Source: Acetobacterium wieringae
GTDB taxonomy: Bacteria > Bacillota > Clostridia > Eubacteriales > Eubacteriaceae
DNA length: 64,000 nt
Direction: 5' to 3'
Assembly: GCF_026646375.1 (NCBI RefSeq)
Contig: NZ_JAIPPU010000017.1
Coordinates: 1-64,000 of the forward strand
The position numbers were made by a program, and so were the translations under genes. The notes beneath the pieces were generated by a model. It worked only from the letters and a program-made list of their open reading frames with translations, was not told the DNA's origin and searched no databases. Of the stretch, positions 7,982-16,088 are shown one piece after another (the first letter of the stretch is position 1; the number at the start of each line of letters is the position of its first letter).

Positions 7982-8386
7982 TTATCCATTTGGTAGTTCT
8001 TCAAATTTTGGTACATTCTCAAGTTCGGTATCCCAGTTTGCTTTACTTGCATAATAGATATGACCTTGCGGCTTAATATTTATATCACTGTCAATACTTC
8101 CTGCAGGAACAACCAGCAATTTTCCATCCATTTGTATATTTGGCAACGCTGATCCACAATTAGTACAAAAACTCTTTATGTGCCCCTCTCCACGAAAATT
8201 AAAGGTTTTTGATTTTTCCTGACCGGATAACCATCTTAACTTGGCTGTAGAAGAAAATAGATTGGCTGCATGAGCTGAACCTGTATCTTTGCGACATCGC
8301 CGACAATGACAAAGATAAAAATTATCAAAGTCTCCTTCTATTTCGAAAGTAACTTCACCACAAAGGCATGATCCTAAATATTTCAT
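7982..8386 (-). CDS. GFA / CENP-V domain zinc protein
   Basis: 134 aa, full length for the family. Cysteine sets expected for the GFA fold are all there: GSCLCGEV, CHCRRCRK and FCTNCGSALP, which bind two zinc ions. The family takes its name from glutathione-dependent formaldehyde-activating enzyme, but most bacterial members have no known substrate. ATG 8386 follows AGGGAG by about eight bases; the TTG two codons earlier is less likely. It stands alone among relics. Confidence 0.85.
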   Translation of the reverse strand: MKYLGSCLCGEVTFEIEGDFDNFYLCHCRRCRKDTGSAHAANLFSSTAKLRWLSGQEKSKTFNFRGEGHIKSFCTNCGSALPNIQMDGKLLVVPAGSIDSDINIKPQGHIYYASKANWDTELENVPKFEELPNG

Positions 8387-8793
8387 AATCAACTCTCCCT
8401 TCTTAATAATTTATTGATTCATTCCAGTCACAGATATTTCAAGGGTTTAGTAGTTTTTCTTATGTTAAATTATTTAATAAAATATATGCGTTATCACATA
8501 AACCTTTATATAAAATAGCAAACTCAGTGTAAACGACGTAAATAATCATTTCCTATTCCCCCATTTTTGGTTTTGCAGTCTCAATGTGGGTGCTAATTTA
8601 GTAATATTCCTTCGCATCTTCATCTAGGTTCTTTACACCGTCGCTGTAATCCAACCCTTATCTACTACAACTTAGGCATGACAAGGGGACGTTTCATATA
8701 CAAAATTGACCCCACTAGTATTTTTATAAATATTCCACCTTTTTGCTAGTATGACAAACTAAGCCGCCCTATGACATATGGATCATAAAAAAG
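8387..8793. other. Intergenic stretch with REP-like element (8678-8697) and shared 27-mer (8648-8674)
   Basis: No gene is seen. 8648-8674 matches 17792-17818 with one mismatch, and that site is the 3' end of the tandem-repeat protein gene. A REP-like half (ATGACAAGGGGACGTTTCAT) follows directly at 8678-8697. The rest is AT-rich with no recognisable coding. Confidence 0.5.
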
Positions 8794-9111
8794 CTATAGA
8801 AATTTCAAAATCACTATTTTGGCAGGTGAAGTGTGCTTGCTTCCAATCTCTGCAACATAATACTCTGAAACTTTCGAAGGATGTTTATGCGTGTTACCTC
8901 TACCACAGCTATATATAATGATAGAAGTCTCCTCATTTTTAGCAGTTGGTAAAATTCCTCTTTTTGACCAACAAAACGCACCTCCGTGATGACTGGCTAC
9001 CAATATATCTATATTTTCTAACTGAGCTTGCTCAATATAATCATATCGCCGATCTCCGGCAATAAGTATATTCAGTTCTTTTCCATCAACATCGTATGCT
9101 TCGATACGCAT
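8794..9111 (-). pseudogene. ComEC-like metallo-beta-lactamase-fold fragment
   Basis: The reading LNILIAGDRRYDYIE, IDILVASHHGGA, SIIIYSCGRGNTHKHPS is the C-terminal part of a ComEC/Rec2-type MBL hydrolase (D and H ligands of the second half). The N-terminal HxHxDH part is missing, so the metal site is incomplete. The first codon has no ribosome binding site. It is a decayed gene next to a palindromic repeat. Confidence 0.65.
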
Positions 9112-9170
9112 AGTTAAGCCTGTTTCGTGAACGTTATTTGCGGCTCTAGATGGCTGAATTTTTGAAATCT

Positions 9171-9291
9171 GTTATCGCATCTCCTCAATTTTTTTTAGAG
9201 AATTGTGAGAGAACCGTCCGAATTATTTCGTCTTATGAACGATCATCAATTAACATGTTTTCTCACAATTCGATCATTATTCTGTGATAAC
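9171..9291. repeat. Palindromic element, second copy
   Basis: Nearly identical to 3728-3846, with GTTATC/GATAAC ends and the inner GAATTGTGAGA/TCTCACAATTC pair. It lies immediately downstream of the AraC-type effector fragment, whose end is shared with the first copy. Confidence 0.8.
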
Positions 9292-9298
9292 CTGAAAT

Positions 9299-9793
9299 CT
9301 AATTGGTCGGCTTTAGCCAGACCTCCATGCTTGTCGTTTCGGGTGAATGGCTTGAATAACGCTCCGCACAAAAGTAATCAGTCGACAAATTTTTATTTGG
9401 CAGCCAAACCTGATACAGGTATTGCTGCGCCTTGTATAAAGCGTCCATCACAAGCTCTTTGAAGTTTTCGGCTTCAAAACTGCAAACAATGTATTCTCCT
9501 TGCGGCAGATCCCAACTGCTGATATTGACGGGAATTACAGCCGCTTGGGTTGTTCCGCCGGCAAAATAACAAAAGTAGTCCTCCTCTGAACAAGGATAGG
9601 TCACCCCAATTTCTTCGACATCATCGGAAAGCCCCAATACTGCCCCCTTCTGCCGATGAAAAACCCGCCAAAGGGTATCCAGGGGATCTGCACCGGATTC
9701 CGTTCCCAGCCTATCATGATATGCTAAACAGTGCTTGACCGGTTCTGCCTTTTTAACGCGAGGTACTGTAACAGTCGCTACGTTTGGCCCCAA
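9299..9793 (-). pseudogene. AraC-family effector-binding domain, N-terminus lost
   Basis: About 160 codons of an AraC_E_bind/GyrI-like domain: DTLWRVFHRQ, EIGVTYPCSEEDYFCYFAGG, AVIPVNISSWDLPQGEYIV and AQQYLYQVWLPNK. Relatives begin with two AraC helix-turn-helix motifs that are absent here. Upstream the frame runs into unrelated sequence holding a REP element at 9837-9866. It is probably the carboxyl half of a regulator broken by rearrangement. A stand-alone effector protein is possible, but no start signal supports it. Confidence 0.6.
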
Positions 9794-9836
9794 AGTATAA
9801 GCGCTGAAGCCACACCTGGCGATAGTCAGGATCAGA

Positions 9837-9866
9837 ATGATTAGGGGACGTTTCTTTTGTTGTGTC
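9837..9866. repeat. REP-like element (divergent)
   Basis: ATGATTAGGGGACGTTTCTT followed by TTGTTGTGTC, just upstream of the truncated AraC-type gene. Confidence 0.5.
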
Positions 9867-10094
9867 TTTCCTGTGTCTTTCGTTATCTGTTTTGATAAAT
9901 TGTTTTAGCTTATTCATTGTGAGATGCACCTTTCCAGTCCGATTTTTGTCAGTTTGCATTGCTATTATCTCAGATGTCTGATTCATATTTCTGTTAGCCT
10001 CTATTTTTCAGAAACAGCAACGCATTTCGTTTTAGTTTCTCAGTTAAATTTAAAAAATGCTAAATTTGTTCGACTTTATTTTGATTAGCGCTAC

Positions 10095-10901
10095 TTATTT
10101 TACAATTGAGCCAATCTGCCCTGCCCTGAATGCCTTGCTATATTTACGACAGTGTTTATCTTTCCCTATCAATGCATATGTTGCAAAAATAGTTCCCATC
10201 ATATCCTTGTTCATGGGGTCCATAACGGCTGAATCCATCCCGGCCTGAATGGCAAAAGCCATACAGGTTTTGTTAAGTAAAGACCGAACCGGTAAGCCAA
10301 AAGAAATATTACTGATCGCTCCTGTTACATGAATATCAGAAAAACGTGCTTTAATTGTCTTGATTTCTTCGCAAAAATTAAGCATTGAACTATTCTCGGT
10401 TGATAAAGCCATCACGCATGGATCAATGTGAATCCGATCTGGAGTCACTCCATATCGATCCGCTTTTTCCACCATCTTTTCTGTTATTTTCAGCTTCGTC
10501 TGTAAATCGCTCGGAATCCCGTTGTTGTCGCAGGTCAAACCAATTACCTCCCAGGAATTACCGGCCATCAAAGGTAGCAGCACTTCACACTTATCTCCTT
10601 CTTCCGAGATAGAATTGATTATTCCAGGCTTGTTGACATACTTGAAGACCGCTTCAATGACCCGAGGATTAGGGCTGTCGATCGATAACGGTGTATCTGT
10701 AACATCTTGAACTACTTTGATCAGCCATTTCAATGTTTCAATTTCGTGTTCCGGTGCGGTGCTGGCACAGATATCAATAAAATCTGCTCCAGCCTGCACC
10801 TGTTTAACGGCACGATCGACGATAAATGCAGAATCTCTTTTTTCAATCGCTGCCTTTACTCCTGGTATGGTTCCGTTTATTTTCTCTCCGATAATAATCA
10901 T
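10095..10901 (-). CDS. Pterin-binding methyltransferase (methylcorrinoid:tetrahydrofolate, MtvD/AcsE-like)
   Basis: 268 aa TIM barrel of the pterin-binding family, close in layout to MeTr and the MT-II of acetogen O-demethylases. Landmarks: IIIGEKINGTIPG at the N-terminus, GADFIDICAS, PLSIDSPNPRVIE, PGIINSISEE and a C-terminal MDSAVMDPMNKDM. It should move the methyl group from the cobalt of the neighbouring corrinoid protein to tetrahydrofolate, feeding the Wood-Ljungdahl pathway. It is the last gene of a four-ORF operon (12931 to 10095) and follows the corrinoid gene by nine bases. The cytoplasmic role is inferred from family and context. Confidence 0.85.
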   Translation of the reverse strand: MIIIGEKINGTIPGVKAAIEKRDSAFIVDRAVKQVQAGADFIDICASTAPEHEIETLKWLIKVVQDVTDTPLSIDSPNPRVIEAVFKYVNKPGIINSISEEGDKCEVLLPLMAGNSWEVIGLTCDNNGIPSDLQTKLKITEKMVEKADRYGVTPDRIHIDPCVMALSTENSSMLNFCEEIKTIKARFSDIHVTGAISNISFGLPVRSLLNKTCMAFAIQAGMDSAVMDPMNKDMMGTIFATYALIGKDKHCRKYSKAFRAGQIGSIVK

Positions 10902-10910
10902 CAGTGACTC

Positions 10911-11540
10911 CTATACCCAGTTTTGACAGATTTTTACACCCTCAGCAGCATTGACTGTAAACGCATCTGCACCAATCAAATCGCAGGCCTCTTTAGTTAC
11001 CGGATTGCCACCAATAATAATTTTAGAATCAACACCTTCTAATCGTAGCGCTTCAACAGTATCTTTCATCGAATCAATAGCCAGTGTCAGAACCCCACTC
11101 ATGCCGATAATCTGAGAATTAAGCTCTTTTGCTTTTGCGACAAATTCTTCGGCTGCCACATCGATACCAATGTCAACCACTTCGAAACCAGCTGCCTCCG
11201 ACATGCTTCTAAAGATGTTTTTCCCAATATCATGGAGATCCCCATGCACGGTTCCCAGTAGTATGGTGCCCAGTGCCGATGATGTTCCAGCACCCAGCAC
11301 CGGCTTTAAAACATTTATTGCTTCGGTTAAGAGCTCTCCAGCAAAAATAAGATCACCAACAAAATATTCACCCTTTTCGAACAAATCACCAACAATTCCC
11401 ATTCCTGCCTGACAGGCGCCCACCGCTTCCAATGCTTCCGCTTCTGATGGGTCAGTAGTCACAAATTCCTTCAACAGTTCAATGACCTGTTCTTCTTCCA
11501 AATCACCCAAGGTCTGCGTTAATAGTTTATAGTCCAACAT
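10911..11540 (-). CDS. Corrinoid (cobalamin-binding) protein of methyltransferase system
   Basis: 209 aa. The N-terminal helical cap domain (residues 1-90) is followed by a B12-binding Rossmann domain with the lower-ligand motif DxHxxG (D101, H103, G106 in HGDLHDIGKN), then SGVLTLAID and IIIGGNPVT. It carries the methyl group on cobalt between the two methyltransferases encoded on either side. Length and order match MtvC/OdmC-like proteins. No corrinoid-activating enzyme (RamA-type) is in the window, so reactivation must come from elsewhere. A purine-rich AAAGGAGT precedes the ATG. Confidence 0.92.
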   Translation of the reverse strand: MLDYKLLTQTLGDLEEEQVIELLKEFVTTDPSEAEALEAVGACQAGMGIVGDLFEKGEYFVGDLIFAGELLTEAINVLKPVLGAGTSSALGTILLGTVHGDLHDIGKNIFRSMSEAAGFEVVDIGIDVAAEEFVAKAKELNSQIIGMSGVLTLAIDSMKDTVEALRLEGVDSKIIIGGNPVTKEACDLIGADAFTVNAAEGVKICQNWV

Positions 11541-11612
11541 TTTATACTCCTTTATTTTACACTAATCTTCACTATTTTTTTATTCAATTATTGATTCTTA
11601 TTGTTCAAAAAA

Positions 11613-11765
11613 TCATACAATTAAATACATGGTGAATCCGATAAACATTTCTTCAAGCCCCTGGAGGCTTTCTGCCGCATAAGGAATGGCTTCCTCAAAG
11701 ACTTCATATTTTTCAAGTGTTTCTGGCAGGTCACGATAATATTCTGATTTCAATTTTTCATTCAT
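11613..11765 (-). CDS. Small ORF (50 aa) inside the corrinoid operon
   Basis: An ATG with AAGGAG seven bases upstream opens 50 codons between the URO-D and corrinoid genes. The product begins MNEKLKSEYYRDLPETLEKY, is rich in Glu and Tyr, and ends in the hydrophobic MFIGFTMYLIV. It could form one amphipathic helix plus a hydrophobic tail. The start lies 11 bases past the URO-D stop, so translation is very likely. No family was recognised. It may be a small partner of the methyltransferase; this is inference from position only. Confidence 0.65.
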   Translation of the reverse strand: MNEKLKSEYYRDLPETLEKYEVFEEAIPYAAESLQGLEEMFIGFTMYLIV

Positions 11766-11776
11766 GGCGCTTCTCC

Positions 11777-12931
11777 TTAATATTTTCCATACTCTTTTAC
11801 AAAACTCAGTACTGCTTTTAAATTATCGACATTGACATCGTTTAATCGTAAGAGGCACTTGTCAAAACCAAAGGCATATCGTCCACCCGGAGCTAATTTA
11901 TCGATAAGAAATTTCGCTTGATCAATACATTCCTGCTTGGTGTGTGTTTTAAGAATCCCCAGTGGATATAAACCTGTCAGAATATGTCGCGTGCCTAATT
12001 TTTCTTTAATAACTGCCGGATCGCCATACTCAAACATAAATGTTGTATTTTGCGGCAACTCATTCAAATAATCAAGATATCGCATCCAATCCTGTTCAAC
12101 AAATATATTTGCACCAACGCCAGCTTTGTCTAATCCCTCGACATAAGCCTTAAATGAAGGCCAATAGAGTCTTGCAAAATCTTTTTCCCGCAGATACGGT
12201 CCCATGTGCAGGGGAATAAAGGTGCGATTATAATGATTTGAATGTGGCAGTATCCCTGCCTTTAATGCCAGCGGTAGTAAGGCCGCCGCCGCCGCTTCCA
12301 CTTTTTCTGGACGTCGTCTTACATCCGCACTGATGCCGGTAAAAGATCGCAGCTGATCGGATAGTACATCAAAAGGTGTGGATGAGATAGCACCAACAAA
12401 AGAATATGTTGATCTGCCCAGTTCGTTGGCCATCTGCATTGATGCCATGCCAATTTTCCCCATAGTTTCATAAAAAGAATGATAGGCTTTTGAAACTGCT
12501 TTTTGCCCTTCAAAACCACCTTTTCCGATTTCTTTATGAATACGCGGCAGCACCTTATCCCATATTGTTTTCAGAGGATCTTCAATAAATTCATCATATT
12601 CATCTACCTCCAATCCGCACACCTCTGGATGCTGTAGAAATCCATCGGCTCCCGGCACAAAATTAGTTGATCCTAAAATTTTGTAGAGGTGTGGAAACCG
12701 GGCGTACAGGGCAAAAACTGCATCACAGTCAAAATCAGCAGTGGCTTTTCTAATCGCTTCCAGGTTTTCATCAACACTATATTGTTCCGTTTTTAAATTA
12801 AATCCAGCATACTCTAGACAAAATGCATTGTCTGCTGTCGATACAATAGGTATCCGTCGTGGTTGTTTTCCATCATATAAATCTTCAAATAGCTTATTTG
12901 TTTGCAACGTCTCTTTACTTAATTCCATCAT
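11777..12931 (-). CDS. URO-D-fold corrinoid methyltransferase (MtvB/OdmB-like)
   Basis: About 384 aa of the uroporphyrinogen-decarboxylase superfamily: RIPIVSTADNAFCLEYAGF, DCDAVFALYARFPH, a central GKIGMASMQMANELGR, IFVEQDWMRYLDYL and GGRYAFGFDKCLLRLNDVN at the end. In acetogens this subgroup demethylates aryl methyl ethers or methylated amines and hands the methyl group to a corrinoid protein, encoded here two ORFs downstream. Zinc ligands are not obvious to me; the late Cys (FDKC) is a candidate. The start is at one of two adjacent ATGs after GAGG. The substrate cannot be read from the sequence. Confidence 0.85.
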   Translation of the reverse strand: MMELSKETLQTNKLFEDLYDGKQPRRIPIVSTADNAFCLEYAGFNLKTEQYSVDENLEAIRKATADFDCDAVFALYARFPHLYKILGSTNFVPGADGFLQHPEVCGLEVDEYDEFIEDPLKTIWDKVLPRIHKEIGKGGFEGQKAVSKAYHSFYETMGKIGMASMQMANELGRSTYSFVGAISSTPFDVLSDQLRSFTGISADVRRRPEKVEAAAAALLPLALKAGILPHSNHYNRTFIPLHMGPYLREKDFARLYWPSFKAYVEGLDKAGVGANIFVEQDWMRYLDYLNELPQNTTFMFEYGDPAVIKEKLGTRHILTGLYPLGILKTHTKQECIDQAKFLIDKLAPGGRYAFGFDKCLLRLNDVNVDNLKAVLSFVKEYGKY

Positions 12932-12978
12932 GATCCTCACTTCTTAATTTTTTAATCTAGCTCATATCAAATTTGAAT

Positions 12979-13018
12979 AGTATAAACATGTTTACTGGGC
13001 TTTTGTTGATTGTTCAAC
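12979..13018 (-). promoter_or_regulatory. Promoter of corrinoid operon with Crp/Fnr-like palindrome
   Basis: A -10 TATACT (12979-12984, minus) has no good -35. In its place is the inverted repeat GTTGA-TTGT-TCAAC (13005-13018), centred about 40 bases before the expected start site. That is the classic class II position for a Crp/Fnr activator, and such a regulator is encoded next door. Confidence 0.55.
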
Positions 13019-13049
13019 GTTTTCATCGATGCACTCATCATAACAAATT

Positions 13050-13093
13050 AAAAAGCTTCGAAGTACCTTTTAAAAGGTACTTCGAAGCTTTTT
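13050..13093 (-). terminator. Strong intrinsic terminator after crp/fnr-type gene
   Basis: Two perfect 22-base arms built on AAAAAGCTTCGAAGTACC meet without a spacer and end in a T-run on both strands. It separates the regulator gene from the corrinoid operon. Confidence 0.9.
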
Positions 13094-13128
13094 TTCGTAA
13101 ATTTGTTTTTTTATTTAGTTTAAACCAT

Positions 13129-13785
13129 TTAAAACGTGCAATGAATCTTTAACTTTTGTAAATTTTCTACAATTATCTTGTTTCGTTGTGTTCTTATCGC
13201 ACCTTCATCACGCAATATTTTCAAGTATTTAGAAACGTTAGCCAGGTTCATGCCCACAAACTCCATAATCTCATTTTGCGTTAAATAAATTGTATTATCC
13301 TTTTCTTTCATATTTTCTAAATAGATATAAAAAAAATTACAAATTTTTTCCATTCCCGAACAAAAAAGCTGATTTGCATTATCCTGAATCAATAATGACA
13401 CCAGGTTGATGTAACCCCAGTACATGGCATCATTAAGTTTTGGATTCTCATCTAAATGTTGCTTAAACGATAAGCGCTTAAATGCGTAAACCTCCAGATC
13501 GGAGACAGCTGTAAATGCAGTAGCATGCATTGTCTCTATATCCTTTGGAAAATAGAGCGGTGCCAGATAACCTTTACCGTAAAATGAAAACGCCTTGATG
13601 TGCCCTGATTTATGCAAATATGAAACCGCCATGGTTCCATTTAAAATATAAAACAATTCATCCATTGGTTCACCAATGGCGTTGATTGAATCGCTTTTTT
13701 TGTATTTTCGTTTTTGATGTTCGATATTTGAAAAATAATTTTCAAATTCCCCAAAATCACCAGCGAAATAATATTGCAACTCCAT
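13129..13785 (-). CDS. Crp/Fnr-family transcriptional regulator
   Basis: About 218 aa. Residues 15-130 form a cyclic-nucleotide-binding-like jelly roll (ELFYILNGTMAVSYLHKSG, FSFYGKGYLAPLYF). The C-terminal winged helix has LTQNEIMEFVGMNLANVSKY as recognition region. The Fe-S cysteines of true Fnr are not evident; the single Cys in FCSGMEKIC are not in the Fnr pattern. It most likely senses a small molecule tied to the methylated substrate and activates the operon just downstream, at whose promoter a fitting palindrome lies. The ATG start is chosen over an upstream GTG; no strong ribosome site is seen. Confidence 0.85.
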   Translation of the reverse strand: MELQYYFAGDFGEFENYFSNIEHQKRKYKKSDSINAIGEPMDELFYILNGTMAVSYLHKSGHIKAFSFYGKGYLAPLYFPKDIETMHATAFTAVSDLEVYAFKRLSFKQHLDENPKLNDAMYWGYINLVSLLIQDNANQLFCSGMEKICNFFYIYLENMKEKDNTIYLTQNEIMEFVGMNLANVSKYLKILRDEGAIRTQRNKIIVENLQKLKIHCTF

Positions 13786-14008
13786 TATAAACCACACCAC
13801 TTGAAATTGAATTGTCCCAATCCGAAACTTTTCACAACTTTCTGTTATTCCCTTCCATTTAAAATATACATTTACACAGTCATACTATATTACCTGGAAA
13901 CAAAAATTTCAAGAAAATTATCAGATCTTAAGAATGCGGTTATAACACTTACCATTGACATGTTTGTCTGGATAAAAAACTGTAACTGTTTAACCGCCAA
14001 CATCCCGA

Positions 14009-14030
14009 ATGACAAGGGGACGTTTTCAAT
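14009..14030. repeat. REP-like element (half)
   Basis: ATGACAAGGGGACGTTTTCA, left half of the family, downstream of the HD-domain gene. Confidence 0.55.
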
Positions 14031-14054
14031 TACCGAATCATCCCCGTAACATAT

Positions 14055-14489
14055 TTATTCAATCTCTGATGATAACGCTGCTAAAATAGTTTCAACCGCT
14101 TTTTCATATTTTTTAATCCGTTCCTGGTCTTTCTCGGTTGGCTTTTCAATACGTGTTAAATCCATATTATCAGCGATATCTGCCAGTTTCACCCGACAGG
14201 CCGTTTCATTTTCTATTACTCTGCCAATAAATGCATCATAGCATTCTCCATCGCGCTTAGTCAGGCAATCCAATACCTCAATGACTTCTTCTGAAAACCT
14301 CTGTTTCCGTAAATCTTCAAAGGAAAACTCCGAATCTTCTACGACATCATGCAATACTGCACATATTCGTTCAAGATCATTATCTCTTGAAAGCATCACT
14401 CGGAGTGGGTGTAATATATAGGGTGCTCCGGCTTTATCAACTTGCCCAGTATGAGCAATTGCAGCAATTTCGATTGCTTTATTTAACAT
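14055..14489 (-). CDS. HD-domain hydrolase, RelA/SpoT-type small (SAH/MESH1-like)
   Basis: 144 aa with the (p)ppGpp-hydrolase HD fold: HTGQVDKAGAPYILHPLRV, LHDVVEDSEFSFEDL and VKLADIADNMDLTR, giving the H...HD...D metal set. There is no synthetase domain, so it would be a small alarmone or nucleotide hydrolase. GGAGG stands before the ATG. No operon partner; REP elements flank both sides. The substrate is an inference from the family. Confidence 0.82.
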   Translation of the reverse strand: MLNKAIEIAAIAHTGQVDKAGAPYILHPLRVMLSRDNDLERICAVLHDVVEDSEFSFEDLRKQRFSEEVIEVLDCLTKRDGECYDAFIGRVIENETACRVKLADIADNMDLTRIEKPTEKDQERIKKYEKAVETILAALSSEIE

Positions 14490-14558
14490 TTTAAACCTCC
14501 ATTCCGCCGCTATTGCTTACGGCACATACAACTGGTTATCAAAAACTTTATGCTATAA

Positions 14559-14980
14559 ATGACGAGGGGACGTTTCATTTGTCATGTTTGCCGCTTCAAT
14601 GCCTGTTCACTATCATCTTACCCAGACCCCGCACCCGACTCAATTGACGGATACTGCTGTCCGTTTCCTGCTGAATCTGTCGGATCAACTGGTTTCGCTT
14701 TTCAGCAGACAATTCGCCCAGATTCTGATATTTGCTGTTCTGTCTCAGGATATCGGTAAGCTGTGCATCACTCCATCTAGATTTTTGATTGATTTCGAGA
14801 CATTCATCCTGATTTTCTTTCTCCGAAAAACGAATAAAACCTGCCCCCGTTGGGAAATAGTCTTTGATGATCTCAACATCAAGTGCAGTCGAATTTCCCT
14901 GATAGCCCTGGATAACTTTATCATAACTGCTCCATGGTTATTCTTCCAGTCAGGCAATCATTCCGGTTTTAAGGGATTCC
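14559..14980 (-). pseudogene. REP element (14559-14585) and RAYT relic
   Basis: An intact REP (ATGACGAGGGGACGTTTC to TTTGTCAT) precedes a minus-strand RAYT tail seen in SIRQL-like codons: positions 14612-14740 match the relics at 2430-2560 and 17230-17345. Further codons up to about 14980 resemble the middle part (YDKVIQGY-like) but frames shift. The start and the HxH motif are missing. Not functional. Confidence 0.6.
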
Positions 14981-15039
14981 GGTGAATGTAGCGAATTACC
15001 CTCTCCTGATTTTTTCAGGTATATCACAGCTTAACGGAT

Positions 15040-15066
15040 ATGACAAGCGAAACGTCCCCATGTCAT
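15040..15066. repeat. REP-like element (reverse orientation)
   Basis: ATGACAAGCGAAACGTCCCC followed by ATGTCAT, the reverse complement form of the family. It flanks the HEPN-like gene on its 3' side. Confidence 0.65.
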
Positions 15067-15121
15067 GCCCACGTCATACGTGTCATTTCAGACCTCACAG
15101 CTTTTTCGCGAAGATTTTATT

Positions 15122-15982
15122 TTATATGAAGGACCCATTATTATACTTACTTTTAGCTGAACTATATGATATTTTTGATAAATCCAATACGAAATTCTTC
15201 AAATTTATATCCATATCTTCTTTGAGGCCGTACTCAGATAAAATATTCCAAATTACTTTTTCTCTGCTTTTTTCTGGTTTCTTATATATGTTTTGAAGTC
15301 TTTTATCAACATTTTCTCTTATATACTTAATAATAATTATGTCACTATAAGCCAATAAATCTATATCCTCAATTAGCTGCTTATCAAGTTGATATACATA
15401 CTCAATCATAGCTTTGATCATCGATGCGATTTCCTTAAAAGTGGGTGTTTGCTTTTTTTCAAATCGTTCTAGAGTTAATAAAATATCCATTCCGTTATGT
15501 CTTTCCATAATTTTATTTCTATCACGTTTTAATAAATTTATGACCTCAGCTAAAGGTTTATTTTCGGCCTTATAATGAACCAATCTATTTCTCCAGCAAA
15601 TCATTAAATCAACAATCGAGGAATTAATTTGATCAAATTCATAAGCTTTTCCAAAACTCAAAAATGAGTGGTAAACACTTTGATTGTTTTTATCTATCTC
15701 TTTTTGCAACGAAATATTGTTTATCAGTTTTGGTTCTTCATAGCTCATCCTAAAATACATGTCTAAGTTATCTACTGTCCATGACAACACAGATTTTATT
15801 GAAAACTCACGACTTCGATTGGTAGAAGCAACTTTGTCTTTTGGGTTCCAAGAAGTACTAAATTCTTCATTTTTTTCAATGACTCCAGCTTTAACTCCAT
15901 CTAATCCAACTAATATTGTTATTAAATAATGGTTCGCTTGACCTATTTCTCTTTTAAATAGTTTTAAATTTTTTGATTTCAT
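15122..15982 (-). CDS. Unrecognised protein with a HEPN-type RNxxxH motif
   Basis: 286 aa, mostly helical, AT-rich coding unlike the core genes. In the middle is WRNRLVHY (R131, N132, H136), matching the Rx4-6H signature, with a polar residue after Arg, that marks HEPN ribonuclease domains of toxins, Abi and anticodon-nuclease systems. The surrounding helices (SIVDLMICW before, PLAEVINLLKRDRNKIM after) fit a HEPN four-helix core. The N-terminal 100 residues and the C-terminal 120 have no motif I know. The next element upstream is a tRNA-like gene 14 bases away. A defence or RNA-cleavage role is inference; the family is not identified. Confidence 0.6.
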   Translation of the reverse strand: MKSKNLKLFKREIGQANHYLITILVGLDGVKAGVIEKNEEFSTSWNPKDKVASTNRSREFSIKSVLSWTVDNLDMYFRMSYEEPKLINNISLQKEIDKNNQSVYHSFLSFGKAYEFDQINSSIVDLMICWRNRLVHYKAENKPLAEVINLLKRDRNKIMERHNGMDILLTLERFEKKQTPTFKEIASMIKAMIEYVYQLDKQLIEDIDLLAYSDIIIIKYIRENVDKRLQNIYKKPEKSREKVIWNILSEYGLKEDMDINLKNFVLDLSKISYSSAKSKYNNGSFI

Positions 15983-15996
15983 ACTAACCTTCGTTT

Positions 15997-16088
15997 TGGT
16001 GCCTCATATAAGAATCGAACTTATGTCTACCACTTTAAAGGATAAAATCTATAAAGGTGGTCGGCTTATCCAGTTTGCCCAATGAGGC
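15997..16088 (-). tRNA. tRNA-like gene with a 23-nt anticodon loop (16-nt insertion)
   Basis: Read on the minus strand: acceptor stem GCCTCAT/ATGAGGC (7 bp), D stem GGC/GCC with a GG-containing loop, anticodon-position stem ACCAC/GTGGT, 4-nt variable region, T arm ATAAG/CTTAT with canonical loop TTCGATT, discriminator A and encoded CCA. Everything is normal except the anticodon loop (16034-16056), 23 nt and not 7. The hexamer CCTTTA occurs twice, 16 bases apart; removing one unit leaves the loop CTTTAAA, a canonical loop with anticodon TTA, which would read UAA. It may be a disrupted suppressor-like tRNA, a pseudogene or a specialised tRNA-like RNA. Confidence 0.65.

Noticed and set aside
9753-9986. 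77-codon minus-strand ORF over the REP element upstream of the AraC-type fragment
   Set aside because: Its C-terminal half is out of frame with the AraC gene and its middle is the REP sequence itself. The first 45 codons might be a true gene remnant, but no family or good ribosome site was found.
13072-13093. Perfect 44-base palindrome considered as a transposon end or regulator site
   Set aside because: Its T-run and position right after a stop codon fit a simple bidirectional terminator.
14584-14985. 133-codon plus-strand ORF
   Set aside because: It is the antisense reading of a RAYT relic; sequence similarity to the other relics is on the minus strand.
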